A stretch of 11,303 nt of DNA from Acidobacteriota bacterium (GTDB taxonomy: Bacteria; Acidobacteriota; Vicinamibacteria; Vicinamibacterales; UBA8438): positions 1 through 11,303 of the forward strand of contig DQEK01000242.1 in assembly GCA_003533545.1 (NCBI GenBank), read 5' to 3'. The notes below the pieces were generated by a model that was not told the DNA's origin, made no database searches, and saw only the letters and a list, made by a program, of their open reading frames with translations. Positions 1 through 6,539 of the stretch are shown piece after piece. The translations under genes were made by a program, and so were the position numbers. Position 1 is the stretch's first letter, and every line of letters begins with the position of its first letter.

Positions 1-506
1 GCGTCGTTGGTTTCGTGACGCTGACCACGGCCGCGGCCTGCACGCCATCGGCACCGACCGCCGATGGCTCAGCAGGCGAGGATGCCGAACTGGAAAGGCA
101 AGCACCCGCGGAACCGAACCTACCGGAATTCTTCTTCATCAACCTGCTCCCCTGGGGTGAGGTTGACTTCTCCCGCGGTGAGTTCCCGACGCTGAGTGCC
201 TGCAACAGCCTGGTGCGATCACTGCCAGACTATTCCTTCTATACAACTTCTGAACGGTGCGAACCCATCGGAGATCCGGTCTATTGCACAGCGTGGCAGG
301 GCACTGACGAGCTGCCCCGCCTCGACTGTTTCAAAGGGGTCGGGGGCTGCGAGGTTGAACTCAAACGCCACGACCTACTCGCAGAAAGCGGCGCTCGGAC
401 CATTGCTGAGCGGTGCGAGCCCTCTGCACTAGCCGACGCCTGGGCTCGATTTCAGGCGCTGACCCCAAACGATCAGGAGCCTACTGCGACGACCCCGTCG
501 CCCTAG
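1..506 (+). CDS. Cysteine-rich lipoprotein of unknown function (5' end outside window)
   Basis: The reading frame is open from the first base, so the gene starts upstream. The first visible codons read VVGFVTLTTAAAC, the end of a hydrophobic signal peptide followed by a lipobox-like AAAC. The Cys codon is at 39-41 and would be the lipidated residue 1 of the mature protein. A low-complexity Ala/Pro/Glu linker follows, then a compact domain of roughly 120 residues with six further cysteines. The motif ERCEP occurs twice, about 50 residues apart (in TSERCEPIGD and IAERCEPSAL), which may mark an internal repeat. A GTG at 15-17 could be taken as a start, but it would cut the signal peptide in half. 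I recognise no family. The lipoprotein call is fairly secure; the disulfide-bonded state is inferred from the even number of cysteines. Confidence 0.72.
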   Translation, partial: VVGFVTLTTAAACTPSAPTADGSAGEDAELERQAPAEPNLPEFFFINLLPWGEVDFSRGEFPTLSACNSLVRSLPDYSFYTTSERCEPIGDPVYCTAWQGTDELPRLDCFKGVGGCEVELKRHDLLAESGARTIAERCEPSALADAWARFQALTPNDQEPTATTPSP

Positions 507-535
507 CAGCACGCGCCTCTAGCACCCCAGACGGG

Positions 536-558
536 TTTTGCGAGCACGACTCGCAAAA
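536..558. repeat. Perfect 9-bp inverted repeat between convergent genes
   Basis: TTTTGCGAG (536-544), a 5-nt loop CACGA, and CTCGCAAAA (550-558) form a perfect hairpin 30 nt after the stop at 506 and 56 nt beyond the end of the SMP-30 gene on the other strand. The position suits a shared terminator. However, the T run lies on the 5' side of the stem and the A run on the 3' side on both strands, so neither strand has the U tract after the hairpin that an intrinsic terminator needs. It may be an mRNA 3'-end stabiliser, a weak terminator, or a protein site. Confidence 0.55.
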
Positions 559-613
559 AGTGCCTCGCAACGCTCCATGTCCTCGTGTCAGCGCATGGAC
601 GCGCAGTTTCGGT

Positions 614-1672
614 CTATGGGCCAGGAATCGGGCCCTCCGTGCTCAAGCGGACACGATAGAGACTGGTGCTCGCCGTCATGTAAAGCGTCCGACCATCGTC
701 ACCGAACGCGACGTTGGCTGTCACCTCACCGGTTACGATCGTGCCGAGGTGGGTGCCGTCTGGCGCCATAACCCAGACACCACCAGGACCGGTAGCAAAC
801 AGGTTTCCGGCCAGGTCTACCTTCATACCATCGGCTGCACCAGCCGCTACCTGGTCGTTGACGTCGTAAAACACCCGCCCGTTAGACGCCCCGCTCGCAT
901 CGAGATCGTAGGCCATCCACACCTTGTTCTCTGCGTCAGAATTGGCCACGTAGAGCGTCGACTCGTCCGGTGAAAGTGCAATGCCGTTCGGTCGCGTCTG
1001 GTCACGCACGAGTAGTTCGAGATCTCCGCCTGGGCTCAGTCGGTAGATGCCGTTGAAATCAAGTTCTCGGGCCGGAGACTCCTCAAGTCCCTCGAGGCCA
1101 TAGGGCGGATCGGTGAAGTAGAGCGACCCATCAGAGGCATAGACGGCATCGTTCGGGCTATTCAACTGCCCTCCCGAAAAATCTTCAACGACGACGCTTC
1201 GCGAGCCGTCAGCCTCAAGCCGAGAAATACGCCTATTACCGTGCTCGCAGATAATGAGCCGACCCTCCGCGTCGAGCGTCAACCCGTTAGAACTGACCGA
1301 CCCTTTGCCGGTTCGGTCACCCTCAAACACCGGATCGATGAACGTTGTTGCTCCGGTCGTTTCGGACCATTCGTAGATCTCGTTGCCGCGAACATCCGAA
1401 AATAACAGTCTGGAATTCTGGCGGTCCCACACCGGTCCTTCGATGAAGTTGAACCCGTCGGCCAGTTTTTCGATGGTGGCGTCGGCCGGAATCAGCGCGT
1501 CGACACGAGGGTCGAAACGCTGAATTTCTCCAACGGGACTCCCGGCAGGCTGGGCTTCCCCTCCGGCAGTGGCCTGGCCATCCCCCTCAGCCGGCGCAGA
1601 CAGTTCTTCCCCGCCACAGGCGACGAATAACGCGGCATAGCTCAAAACAACGAGTGATCGGAATCCGGTCAT
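614..1672 (-). CDS. SMP-30/gluconolactonase family lipoprotein
   Basis: A 352-aa six-bladed beta-propeller protein of the SMP-30/gluconolactonase/LRE family, which hydrolyses sugar lactones or related esters using a divalent metal. Family motifs, in order: EGPVW (E78), SPND (N174), RPNGIALSPDE (N229) and DGMKVD (D281). These match the four positions that bind the metal or substrate in SMP-30 (E18, N103, N154, D204). The C-terminal GDDGRTLYMTA is also typical. The N-terminus is a signal peptide ending FVAC with Cys19, so the mature enzyme is probably a lipoprotein. I chose the ATG at 1672 over TTG 1693 and ATG 1687 because GGAG at 1683-1680 lies 7 nt before it and it gives the cleanest signal peptide. 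A likely promoter sits just upstream. The family is secure; the natural substrate cannot be read from sequence. Confidence 0.93.
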   Translation of the reverse strand: MTGFRSLVVLSYAALFVACGGEELSAPAEGDGQATAGGEAQPAGSPVGEIQRFDPRVDALIPADATIEKLADGFNFIEGPVWDRQNSRLLFSDVRGNEIYEWSETTGATTFIDPVFEGDRTGKGSVSSNGLTLDAEGRLIICEHGNRRISRLEADGSRSVVVEDFSGGQLNSPNDAVYASDGSLYFTDPPYGLEGLEESPARELDFNGIYRLSPGGDLELLVRDQTRPNGIALSPDESTLYVANSDAENKVWMAYDLDASGASNGRVFYDVNDQVAAGAADGMKVDLAGNLFATGPGGVWVMAPDGTHLGTIVTGEVTANVAFGDDGRTLYMTASTSLYRVRLSTEGPIPGP

Positions 1673-1693
1673 GTTCGTTCTCCACATGCGCAA

Positions 1694-1724
1694 AGTGTAG
1701 CAGCCCTCCCTGACGGCGTGGCAA
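1694..1724 (-). promoter_or_regulatory. Candidate promoter of the SMP-30 lipoprotein gene
   Basis: On the minus strand, TTGCCA (1724-1719) and TACACT (1699-1694) are separated by 19 nt. The -10 box carries an extended TG motif (TGC immediately before TACACT). The predicted start of transcription, near 1687, leaves about 15 nt of leader containing the GGAG at 1683-1680 before the ATG at 1672. The spacer is two bases longer than ideal. Sigma70-like assignment is inference. Confidence 0.4.
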
Positions 1725-1804
1725 TAGGAAGCCGCGACACACTACTCCAGCACATCGATCATACTGTGGCCGAACGCCGCGCACCTTTCCAAGGCAGCGG
1801 TGCC

Positions 1805-2161
1805 ATGCCGGTCTGTTCCGTCAGCGCGTCGGCGACGATGACCGGCACTTGGGTTGATGATTTTCCGTTCTCCAGGGGCGACGCAACCATCGAAGTGACC
1901 TTGTCGCAAATGCCCGATGGGCAAGTGACGGGTACGTTCTTCTTGTTCGGCGAGAATCTCGAGACCGGCATCGTGGGACCAGAGGGCGAACCTGGCAGCA
2001 TCGATCCGGACGGGACATTTGATCTACGCTTCAAGCGAGCCCGCTTCGCTGATTTCCACTATCAAGGGTCTATCGCCCAGAGTGGGCAACAGTTGAGTGG
2101 CACTCTATACGACCCTAGATTCTGGCTGCAAATCCCGAGTATGGTATTGAACAAGCGATGA
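1805..2161 (+). CDS. Hypothetical beta-rich protein
   Basis: The open frame runs from GTG 1718 to the stop at 2161. The well-behaved part begins near residue TGTWVDD and reads like an all-beta domain of about 100 residues: alternating hydrophobic strands, a GTW opening, and paired VTGTF and LSGTLYD strands. Such patterns occur in small calycin-like or beta-sandwich domains, but I cannot name a family. The start is unclear. GTG 1718 overlaps the -35 region of the divergent SMP-30 promoter and gives an unconvincing N-terminus. GTG 1766, ATG 1805 (AAGG ten bases upstream) and ATG 1838 are alternatives. I give ATG 1805, a 118-aa product. None of these yields a signal peptide, which is unusual beside so many exported proteins, so a lost or frameshifted leader is possible. 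Confidence 0.55.
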   Translation: MPVCSVSASATMTGTWVDDFPFSRGDATIEVTLSQMPDGQVTGTFFLFGENLETGIVGPEGEPGSIDPDGTFDLRFKRARFADFHYQGSIAQSGQQLSGTLYDPRFWLQIPSMVLNKR

Positions 2162-2301
2162 GCCACCATCCGATTGGCCTTGCTTAACAGCGGTCCGACC
2201 GGCTTTCGACCGAGCCCTTGCGATGAGTGCGGCGCACACGCACCCAGCACGGCCGCGCTCATCGCAACTGGCGAGCCATCCTCCACAGTCGACCGCAGCC
2301 G

Positions 2302-3021
2302 ATGACCAACACGACCTTCTACAAACTCGGACGCTTAGCCGGCGCCAAAGCCCGTAAGGTCCAGTGGATGTGGAATTCTCTCACCGGCGACGACGAAAAG
2401 GCGATCGCCGCTGAGTATGGCGTCGGCCAAGAAATGGCCACCGTGGTCCGCGAGCAGAGCGGTATAGAGCCGGACCCTGAATTGCGGCTGATCCTCGGAA
2501 ACATCCGAGACAGACTCTCGGGCGTCGTTCGAAATAAGCACCACCGGTTCACGATCGGACTGGTGCGAGACGAACTACCCACCGCATACGCTCTTCCCGG
2601 GGGGTTCATCTTCGTAACACGACCATTGACCACGCTCTGCGAACACGACGAGGACTCACTCGCCTTCGTGGTCGCGCATGAGATGGCTCACGTCATCCGC
2701 CGACACGCCATTCAGCGAGTCCTCCGACAAACGGCGTTCGCCGCGGCTTCGATGGTCGCGCCGGGCCGAGGGTCGGTCGGCCCCTGGCTCCGCAAGGTTG
2801 GTGTCGAATGGCTGGAACGTGCGTACTCCCGCGGTCAGGAATTTGAAGCGGATGCGCTGGGGGTCCTCTTGACCAAAGCCGCCGGGTTCGATCCGGCGGG
2901 AGCGGAGAGGCTGTTCGAGCAACTTCAGACCCTCGACAGTAAAGCTGGTGGTCTCGGAGCGTACCTGTCGACACATCCTCCTGTCGGCGAACGCATCGCA
3001 GCCCTGCGAAAACAGACGTAA
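2302..3021 (+). CDS. M48 family zinc metalloprotease without visible signal peptide
   Basis: A 239-aa protein with the complete M48 signature: HEMAH (H126, E127, H130) provides two zinc-binding histidines and the catalytic glutamate, and EFEAD (E180, D184) supplies the third zinc ligand. The upstream YALPGGFIFV stretch and the downstream STHPPVGERIAAL tail are also standard for Ste24/LoiP/BepA-like members. M48 proteases of this size usually cleave misfolded envelope proteins and carry a signal peptide or membrane helices. Here the N-terminus (MTNTTFYKLGRLAG) has neither, and the in-frame extension back to GTG 2227 adds only a basic, non-hydrophobic segment. I chose ATG 2302 because the sequence upstream is not protein-like, although no clear Shine-Dalgarno is present. 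The protease assignment is secure; its cellular location is open. Confidence 0.9.
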   Translation: MTNTTFYKLGRLAGAKARKVQWMWNSLTGDDEKAIAAEYGVGQEMATVVREQSGIEPDPELRLILGNIRDRLSGVVRNKHHRFTIGLVRDELPTAYALPGGFIFVTRPLTTLCEHDEDSLAFVVAHEMAHVIRRHAIQRVLRQTAFAAASMVAPGRGSVGPWLRKVGVEWLERAYSRGQEFEADALGVLLTKAAGFDPAGAERLFEQLQTLDSKAGGLGAYLSTHPPVGERIAALRKQT

Positions 3022-3050
3022 TGGAGACTGGCAACCGGCGGCGGAAAGTG

Positions 3051-3392
3051 TCAGTCCTCCGAGGCGGATTTCTGAGCGTCGATGGTCGACTGGTTCAGCT
3101 TGTCTCGCACTGCGGCCTTTAATTGCGTGATCCCTTCCCGTTGGTGTTTGTACATCTCCAAGAAGTAAGCTGCATCAGCTTGGATTTCGCGCAATTCCGT
3201 GTTCGCGATCCAGTCACCGGCGGCAGTCCGACCGGCAATGTCTCGAGCGATGTTTGTCTGGTCCAATACCTGCGCGGTGTCTTTCTCCAACACCTCAAGG
3301 GTCGCATCAACGAGTTCCAACAGGCGTCGCTCGTCGATCGATGAGGCCAGCTCGCGCAATGGTGCGAGACGTTCGGGACCCTTGTCAGTCAT
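3051..3392 (-). CDS. Small helical hypothetical protein
   Basis: A 113-aa protein rich in Glu, Lys, Arg, Leu and Ala, almost entirely predicted as alpha helix by eye, with heptad-like leucine spacing (for example RRLLELVDATLEVLEK and QREGITQLKAAVRDKL). It has no signal peptide, membrane helix or cysteine. It lies tail-to-tail with the M48 protease gene, with 29 nt between stops. The ATG at 3392 (MTDKGPERL) gives a sensible soluble start. An ATG at 3407 and an open frame to 3443 exist, but the extra residues are not convincing. No family recognised; a coiled-coil or helical-bundle accessory protein is the most that can be said. Confidence 0.68.
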   Translation of the reverse strand: MTDKGPERLAPLRELASSIDERRLLELVDATLEVLEKDTAQVLDQTNIARDIAGRTAAGDWIANTELREIQADAAYFLEMYKHQREGITQLKAAVRDKLNQSTIDAQKSASED

Positions 3393-3598
3393 GAAATTCA
3401 CTCGCATAGTCCGCCAAGCACACGCCCCAGGCGGCACGTTCAACGCGGTTACGCCACACCCCCCGCACCACTACATCAAGCGCGCGGCCAGACCCCTCTC
3501 TTCGCCGACCGCCGCACATTTTTGACCGCGCGACACAGTATGCCACCCCTTTGACACGATCAACACGCCGAACCCGGGTCCCACGCCGACGGCACGAC
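3393..3598. other. Divergent intergenic region
   Basis: About 200 bp separate the divergent starts of the small helical protein and the lipoprotein gene. It holds pyrimidine-rich and C-rich stretches and two isolated -35-like hexamers (TTGACC at 3522-3527 and TTGACA at 3551-3556). Neither has a -10 box at normal spacing. No convincing ORF or RNA gene was seen. Confidence 0.5.
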
Positions 3599-3604
3599 TA
3601 TAAT
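3599..3604 (+). promoter_or_regulatory. TATAAT -10 box, candidate leaderless promoter
   Basis: A perfect TATAAT at 3599-3604 ends 7 nt before ATG 3612, which puts the predicted transcription start on or next to that A. There is no Shine-Dalgarno before either ATG 3603 or ATG 3612. No good -35 box lies 16-18 nt upstream, so the call rests on the -10 alone. Confidence 0.4.
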
Positions 3605-3611
3605 GGCTTGG

Positions 3612-4085
3612 ATGGACAAAGTCCTGCGAACCATCGCGCTGGGTTGCATGCTCTCAGGGTGTACCCCAGCGGGGCAAGGCCCCGTGGCGGGAGCGGAGCG
3701 GGCGGCGCTCGATGTTGGGCACCAGTCCAAGTGGCGGGAACTGCGGGTCTCGGGCACGACCGACCTCCCCGATGGTGCCGTTCTCTCCTACCGGGTCACG
3801 CACGCGTTGACCGATGAAATAGCACCCGCCGAATGGCCGGCGAAAAACCTGATCACCGATGGCACCGCGATCGTCCAAGCGGGTCAATACTGGGCTGACC
3901 TCAACACGACATATTGGCCCGCAGGTACGGTTCGCATTCGCGTGGAATTCCCCGTCGTACCTCAGCCGGGCTCGGTTCAATCAGTGTACGGCGAGTTCGG
4001 CGAACGACTGGAAGGTGACAACGTCTCGTCACTCGGTTCTTCGAAGGTGCTTACGGCCGAGCACGTGTTCGAGTGGACTCGGTAA
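3612..4085 (+). CDS. Small lipoprotein, probable beta-sandwich
   Basis: A 157-aa protein with a textbook lipoprotein signal: MDKVLR n-region, hydrophobic core, and LSGC lipobox at Cys17. The mature part (about 140 residues) alternates short hydrophobic strands with Pro/Gly turns and reads like an Ig-like or similar beta-sandwich, for example the segments RELRVSG and VRIRVEF. It has no catalytic motif that I recognise. An ATG at 3603 would add three residues, but it overlaps the TATAAT box, so I prefer 3612. It is the first gene of a same-strand cluster, with hisC starting 13 nt after its stop. That spacing suggests cotranscription, although no functional link to histidine synthesis is apparent. 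Confidence 0.78.
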   Translation: MDKVLRTIALGCMLSGCTPAGQGPVAGAERAALDVGHQSKWRELRVSGTTDLPDGAVLSYRVTHALTDEIAPAEWPAKNLITDGTAIVQAGQYWADLNTTYWPAGTVRIRVEFPVVPQPGSVQSVYGEFGERLEGDNVSSLGSSKVLTAEHVFEWTR

Positions 4086-4098
4086 CGTCGCGACATCC

Positions 4099-5181
4099 GT
4101 GTCTTTCTTCCGCCCCACCATCGACTCACTTTCCCCCTACGTGCCAGGCTTGCAGCCGGCAGCCGGGGTTTCTGTCGTCAAATTGAATACCAACGAGAAC
4201 CCGTACCCGGCCAGCCCGCGTGCGCTGGAGGCACTCCGGCAGCTGGACCCCCAGCGACTCCGGTGCTATCCGGACCCCCTCGCCGACGAGTTCCGACAGA
4301 CCGTCGCGACGGTCTTGAATCTCGATCCCTCCTGGGTTCTGGTTGGTAACGGGAGTGACGACTTGCTGACGATGGTGGTGCGCGCTGCGTCCGGGCCGGA
4401 CCTGCCAGTCGTGTACCCCTCGCCTACCTATGTGCTTTATCGCACGTTAGCGGAGATCCAAGACGCACCGGTTGTGGCGATACCGTTCGATGATCAATTT
4501 TCGCTTCCGGTCGACGAACTCATCAACGCATCCGGCGCCGTGACTTTCGTCGCCAACCCGAACAGTCCGTCGGGCACGAAAACCGAAAACACGCAGCTGG
4601 CTCGGTTGGCCGACACCGTTGACGGGTTGCTGGTCATCGACGAGGCCTACGTCGCGTTCGCCGACGACGATGCGCTCGCGCTCGTGGCGGAGCACCCGAA
4701 CGTCATCATTCTCCGCACACTCTCGAAGAGCCACGGCTTGGCCGGGCTCCGACTCGGCTTCGCCATCGCCCAACCGCCAATCATCGCAGGACTCGCCAAG
4801 GTTAAGGACAGCTACAACGTGGACGCCGTTGCCGCGCACGTCGGTGCCGTCGCACTACGCGACACCGTGTACACCTCGGAGGTCGTCGAGCGCATAAAGA
4901 ACGACCGCACCCAGCTGGCAACAGCTCTTCAAGGGCTCGGCTGCCACGTGTGGCCGAGTCAGGCCAATTTCCTACTCGTACGCCCACCGCAGGCCGACGC
5001 GAAACGGGTACATCAGGACCTCGAGACCCGAGGTGTTCTTGTGCGTTATTTTGACGACCCCGCGCTGGCGACCACCCTACGCATCACGATCGGCACGAGC
5101 GACCAGCACGCTGTACTCCTCGACTCGCTTCGGACAATCTTAGGTGGAGACGCTGCCGCCACTACCGGCAACGGCCCATGA
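4099..5181 (+). CDS. hisC: Histidinol-phosphate aminotransferase
   Basis: A 360-aa PLP-dependent class I/II aminotransferase, which converts imidazole acetol phosphate and glutamate to histidinol phosphate and 2-oxoglutarate in histidine synthesis. Visible landmarks: LNTNENPYP near the N-terminus, NPNSPSGT at 153-160 (cofactor-binding Asn), DEAYVAF at 181-187 (Asp181 for the pyridine ring and Tyr184), the Schiff-base lysine K210 in TLSKSHGLAGLRLGF, and RITIGT with the carboxylate-binding arginine near the C-terminus. Length and order fit HisC. The start is GTG 4099 (MSFFRPTIDSL); the frame is open further upstream but overlaps the lipoprotein gene. No Shine-Dalgarno is seen, so translation may be coupled to that gene. 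No other histidine genes are nearby. Related paralogues that act on other amino or keto acids share these motifs, so the exact substrate is likely but not certain. Confidence 0.9.
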   Translation: MSFFRPTIDSLSPYVPGLQPAAGVSVVKLNTNENPYPASPRALEALRQLDPQRLRCYPDPLADEFRQTVATVLNLDPSWVLVGNGSDDLLTMVVRAASGPDLPVVYPSPTYVLYRTLAEIQDAPVVAIPFDDQFSLPVDELINASGAVTFVANPNSPSGTKTENTQLARLADTVDGLLVIDEAYVAFADDDALALVAEHPNVIILRTLSKSHGLAGLRLGFAIAQPPIIAGLAKVKDSYNVDAVAAHVGAVALRDTVYTSEVVERIKNDRTQLATALQGLGCHVWPSQANFLLVRPPQADAKRVHQDLETRGVLVRYFDDPALATTLRITIGTSDQHAVLLDSLRTILGGDAAATTGNGP

Positions 5182-5186
5182 GTGCT

Positions 5187-5190
5187 GGAG
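5187..5190 (+). promoter_or_regulatory. Ribosome binding site deciding the epoxide hydrolase start
   Basis: GGAG lies 10 nt before ATG 5201 and just after the hisC stop. It supports the short start that gives a clean signal peptide over the upstream in-frame ATG at 5144, which lies inside hisC. Confidence 0.6.
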
Positions 5191-5200
5191 AAACCAACCC

Positions 5201-6124
5201 ATGACACGCATCCACATCGTCGTCCTCGCTGTCACTCTCTTGTTCGGTGGATACGCGGAAGCTCAGCCGTCAACCGGAGACCTGTTCGACCGAGTCGACC
5301 ACGGTTTCGCCGATAGTAATGGGGTGCAAATTCATTACGCCACGCTGGGCTCAGGTCCGCTCGTAGTCTTTGTACACGGGTTCCCAGACTTCTGGTATCT
5401 CTGGCGGCACCAGATGGAGGCCTTGTCATCCGAGTATCAAGTGGTCGCGATTGACCAGCGCGGCTACAACCGGAGCGACAAACCAAGAGGTGTCGCTGAG
5501 TATGCGGGCACGCGATTGGCCGCCGACGTGGCGGCGGTGGTACAGCATTTCGGACGCGATGACGCAACAATCGTTGGGCACGATTGGGGGGGCTTCGTCG
5601 CTTGGCAGGTGGCTATGATCTACCCGGAGCTAACCAAGAATCTGATCGTCTTCAACCTACCCCATCCACGTGGACTTCAGCGTGAACTTGCGACCAATCA
5701 GCAGCAAAAACTGAACAGCGCCTACGCACGCCGCTTCCAACAGGAGGGTGCTCACCTGGCACTGAGTCCAGAAATGCTCGCGCAGCGGCACGCGGCCGAC
5801 CCAGCCGTGCACGCTCGATATCTCGAGGCCTACCGGCGCTCTGACTTCGAGGCGATGCTCAACTACTACAAAGCTAACTACCCATCACCACCCTACCTTG
5901 AAGACACAGACCCGGTCACCCAAGTTCAAGTGCCCGTTCTGCAATTCCACGGACTCGACGACACGGCTCTGCTCGACGACATGCTCAACGACAGCTGGAA
6001 ATGGATCGCGCGAGACTTGACGCTCGTGACGATACCCGACGCTGGGCACTGGGCCGTAACCGAACGAGCCACCTTCGTGACCGACATGATGCGCAACTGG
6101 CTGACGGTCCAAGCCTCACAGTAG
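5201..6124 (+). CDS. Exported epoxide hydrolase-like alpha/beta hydrolase
   Basis: A 307-aa alpha/beta hydrolase with a Sec signal peptide (MTRIHIVVLAVTLLF..., probable cleavage after AEA, residues about 18-20). The mature enzyme has HGFPDFWYLW (oxyanion-hole motif), VGHDWGG with nucleophile D128, HGLDD with the probable charge-relay acid D254, and DAGHW with base H283. An aspartate nucleophile separates it from esterases and lipases and points to epoxide hydrolase or haloalkane/haloacid dehalogenase chemistry. Cap-domain MLNYYKANYP (Y223) matches the conserved LNWYR tyrosine that donates a proton in epoxide hydrolases, so that is favoured; the first cap tyrosine is less clear (Y175 is a candidate). 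The start is 19 nt after hisC, so the two are probably cotranscribed. The physiological substrate is unknown. Confidence 0.9.
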   Translation: MTRIHIVVLAVTLLFGGYAEAQPSTGDLFDRVDHGFADSNGVQIHYATLGSGPLVVFVHGFPDFWYLWRHQMEALSSEYQVVAIDQRGYNRSDKPRGVAEYAGTRLAADVAAVVQHFGRDDATIVGHDWGGFVAWQVAMIYPELTKNLIVFNLPHPRGLQRELATNQQQKLNSAYARRFQQEGAHLALSPEMLAQRHAADPAVHARYLEAYRRSDFEAMLNYYKANYPSPPYLEDTDPVTQVQVPVLQFHGLDDTALLDDMLNDSWKWIARDLTLVTIPDAGHWAVTERATFVTDMMRNWLTVQASQ

Positions 6125-6180
6125 TAGACCACCGCCCGTCCCACCAGTAGAGGCTGATCGTGTCCGGGACTGCAGCCGGA

Positions 6181-6215
6181 GCACCGTACGTCCGATACCA
6201 CGGACGTCATGGTGC
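6181..6215. repeat. 35-nt interrupted palindrome over a start codon
   Basis: GCACC (6181-6185), ACGTCCG (6188-6194), loop ATACCA, CGGACGT (6201-6207) and GGTGC (6211-6215) form a two-part hairpin: a 7-bp upper stem and a 5-bp lower stem joined by a small internal loop. The ATG at 6209 and the GTG at 6212 of the downstream ORF lie in the internal loop and lower stem. It could hide the start codon in mRNA, act as an operator, or serve as an unusual terminator of the preceding cluster; no U tract follows. Confidence 0.55.
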
Positions 6216-6472
6216 GATTCAACAATCGGAACCGACCGACCGAAGAGCAGCTTACTGTCTGGTGTGAGCCGAATGAAGACGGCTTTCGTCTGAAAAGGCG
6301 GGAACCTAGTGGGCATGTGCACACCCAGCGGTTTTCCAGTCGCTCGACCCTCTACGACGCCACGGTGCGGCTGCAGGTAGAACTGACGGAATCAGGCTGG
6401 CAACCCGTTGTCGACGCGGCGCTGCCGGCCAGTCGGCAGCGCGCAGTTCGCTCCGGTCAGTTTCATCGATAG
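6209..6472 (+). CDS. Small hypothetical protein
   Basis: An 87-aa frame with natural codon use and protein-like composition: a first half with LTVWCEPNEDGFRLKRREP (two antiparallel strands by eye) and a second half with STLYDATVRLQVELTESGW, typical of a short helix ending in a tryptophan turn. No signal peptide, membrane segment or catalytic motif. ATG 6209 is the first canonical start; upstream the frame is open only to a stop at 6155 and no Shine-Dalgarno is visible. The start lies within a palindrome. It follows the epoxide hydrolase by 84 nt and precedes the 2H phosphoesterase by 67 nt. No family recognised. It may be real, but short length and the weak start keep confidence moderate. Confidence 0.5.
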   Translation: MVRFNNRNRPTEEQLTVWCEPNEDGFRLKRREPSGHVHTQRFSSRSTLYDATVRLQVELTESGWQPVVDAALPASRQRAVRSGQFHR

Positions 6473-6539
6473 ACCGTGTGCAACCTGGGATGTCGGGTCT
6501 GTTCCCGAGCAGGACGTCTCGCCTGATGGCGTTGCGCTA

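Noticed and set aside
413..973. Long plus-strand open frame antisense to the SMP-30 gene
   Set aside because: It is Arg/His/Pro-rich, has no recognisable motif and lies opposite a clear SMP-30 propeller gene; it is a reading-frame shadow.
3551..3556. Consensus TTGACA as the -35 of the lipoprotein promoter
   Set aside because: It is 42 nt from the TATAAT at 3599, and no -10-like hexamer lies 16-18 nt downstream of it.
5144..5200. Epoxide hydrolase start at ATG 5144
   Set aside because: It overlaps hisC and adds 19 non-signal residues ahead of a clean signal peptide that has its own GGAG at 5187-5190.
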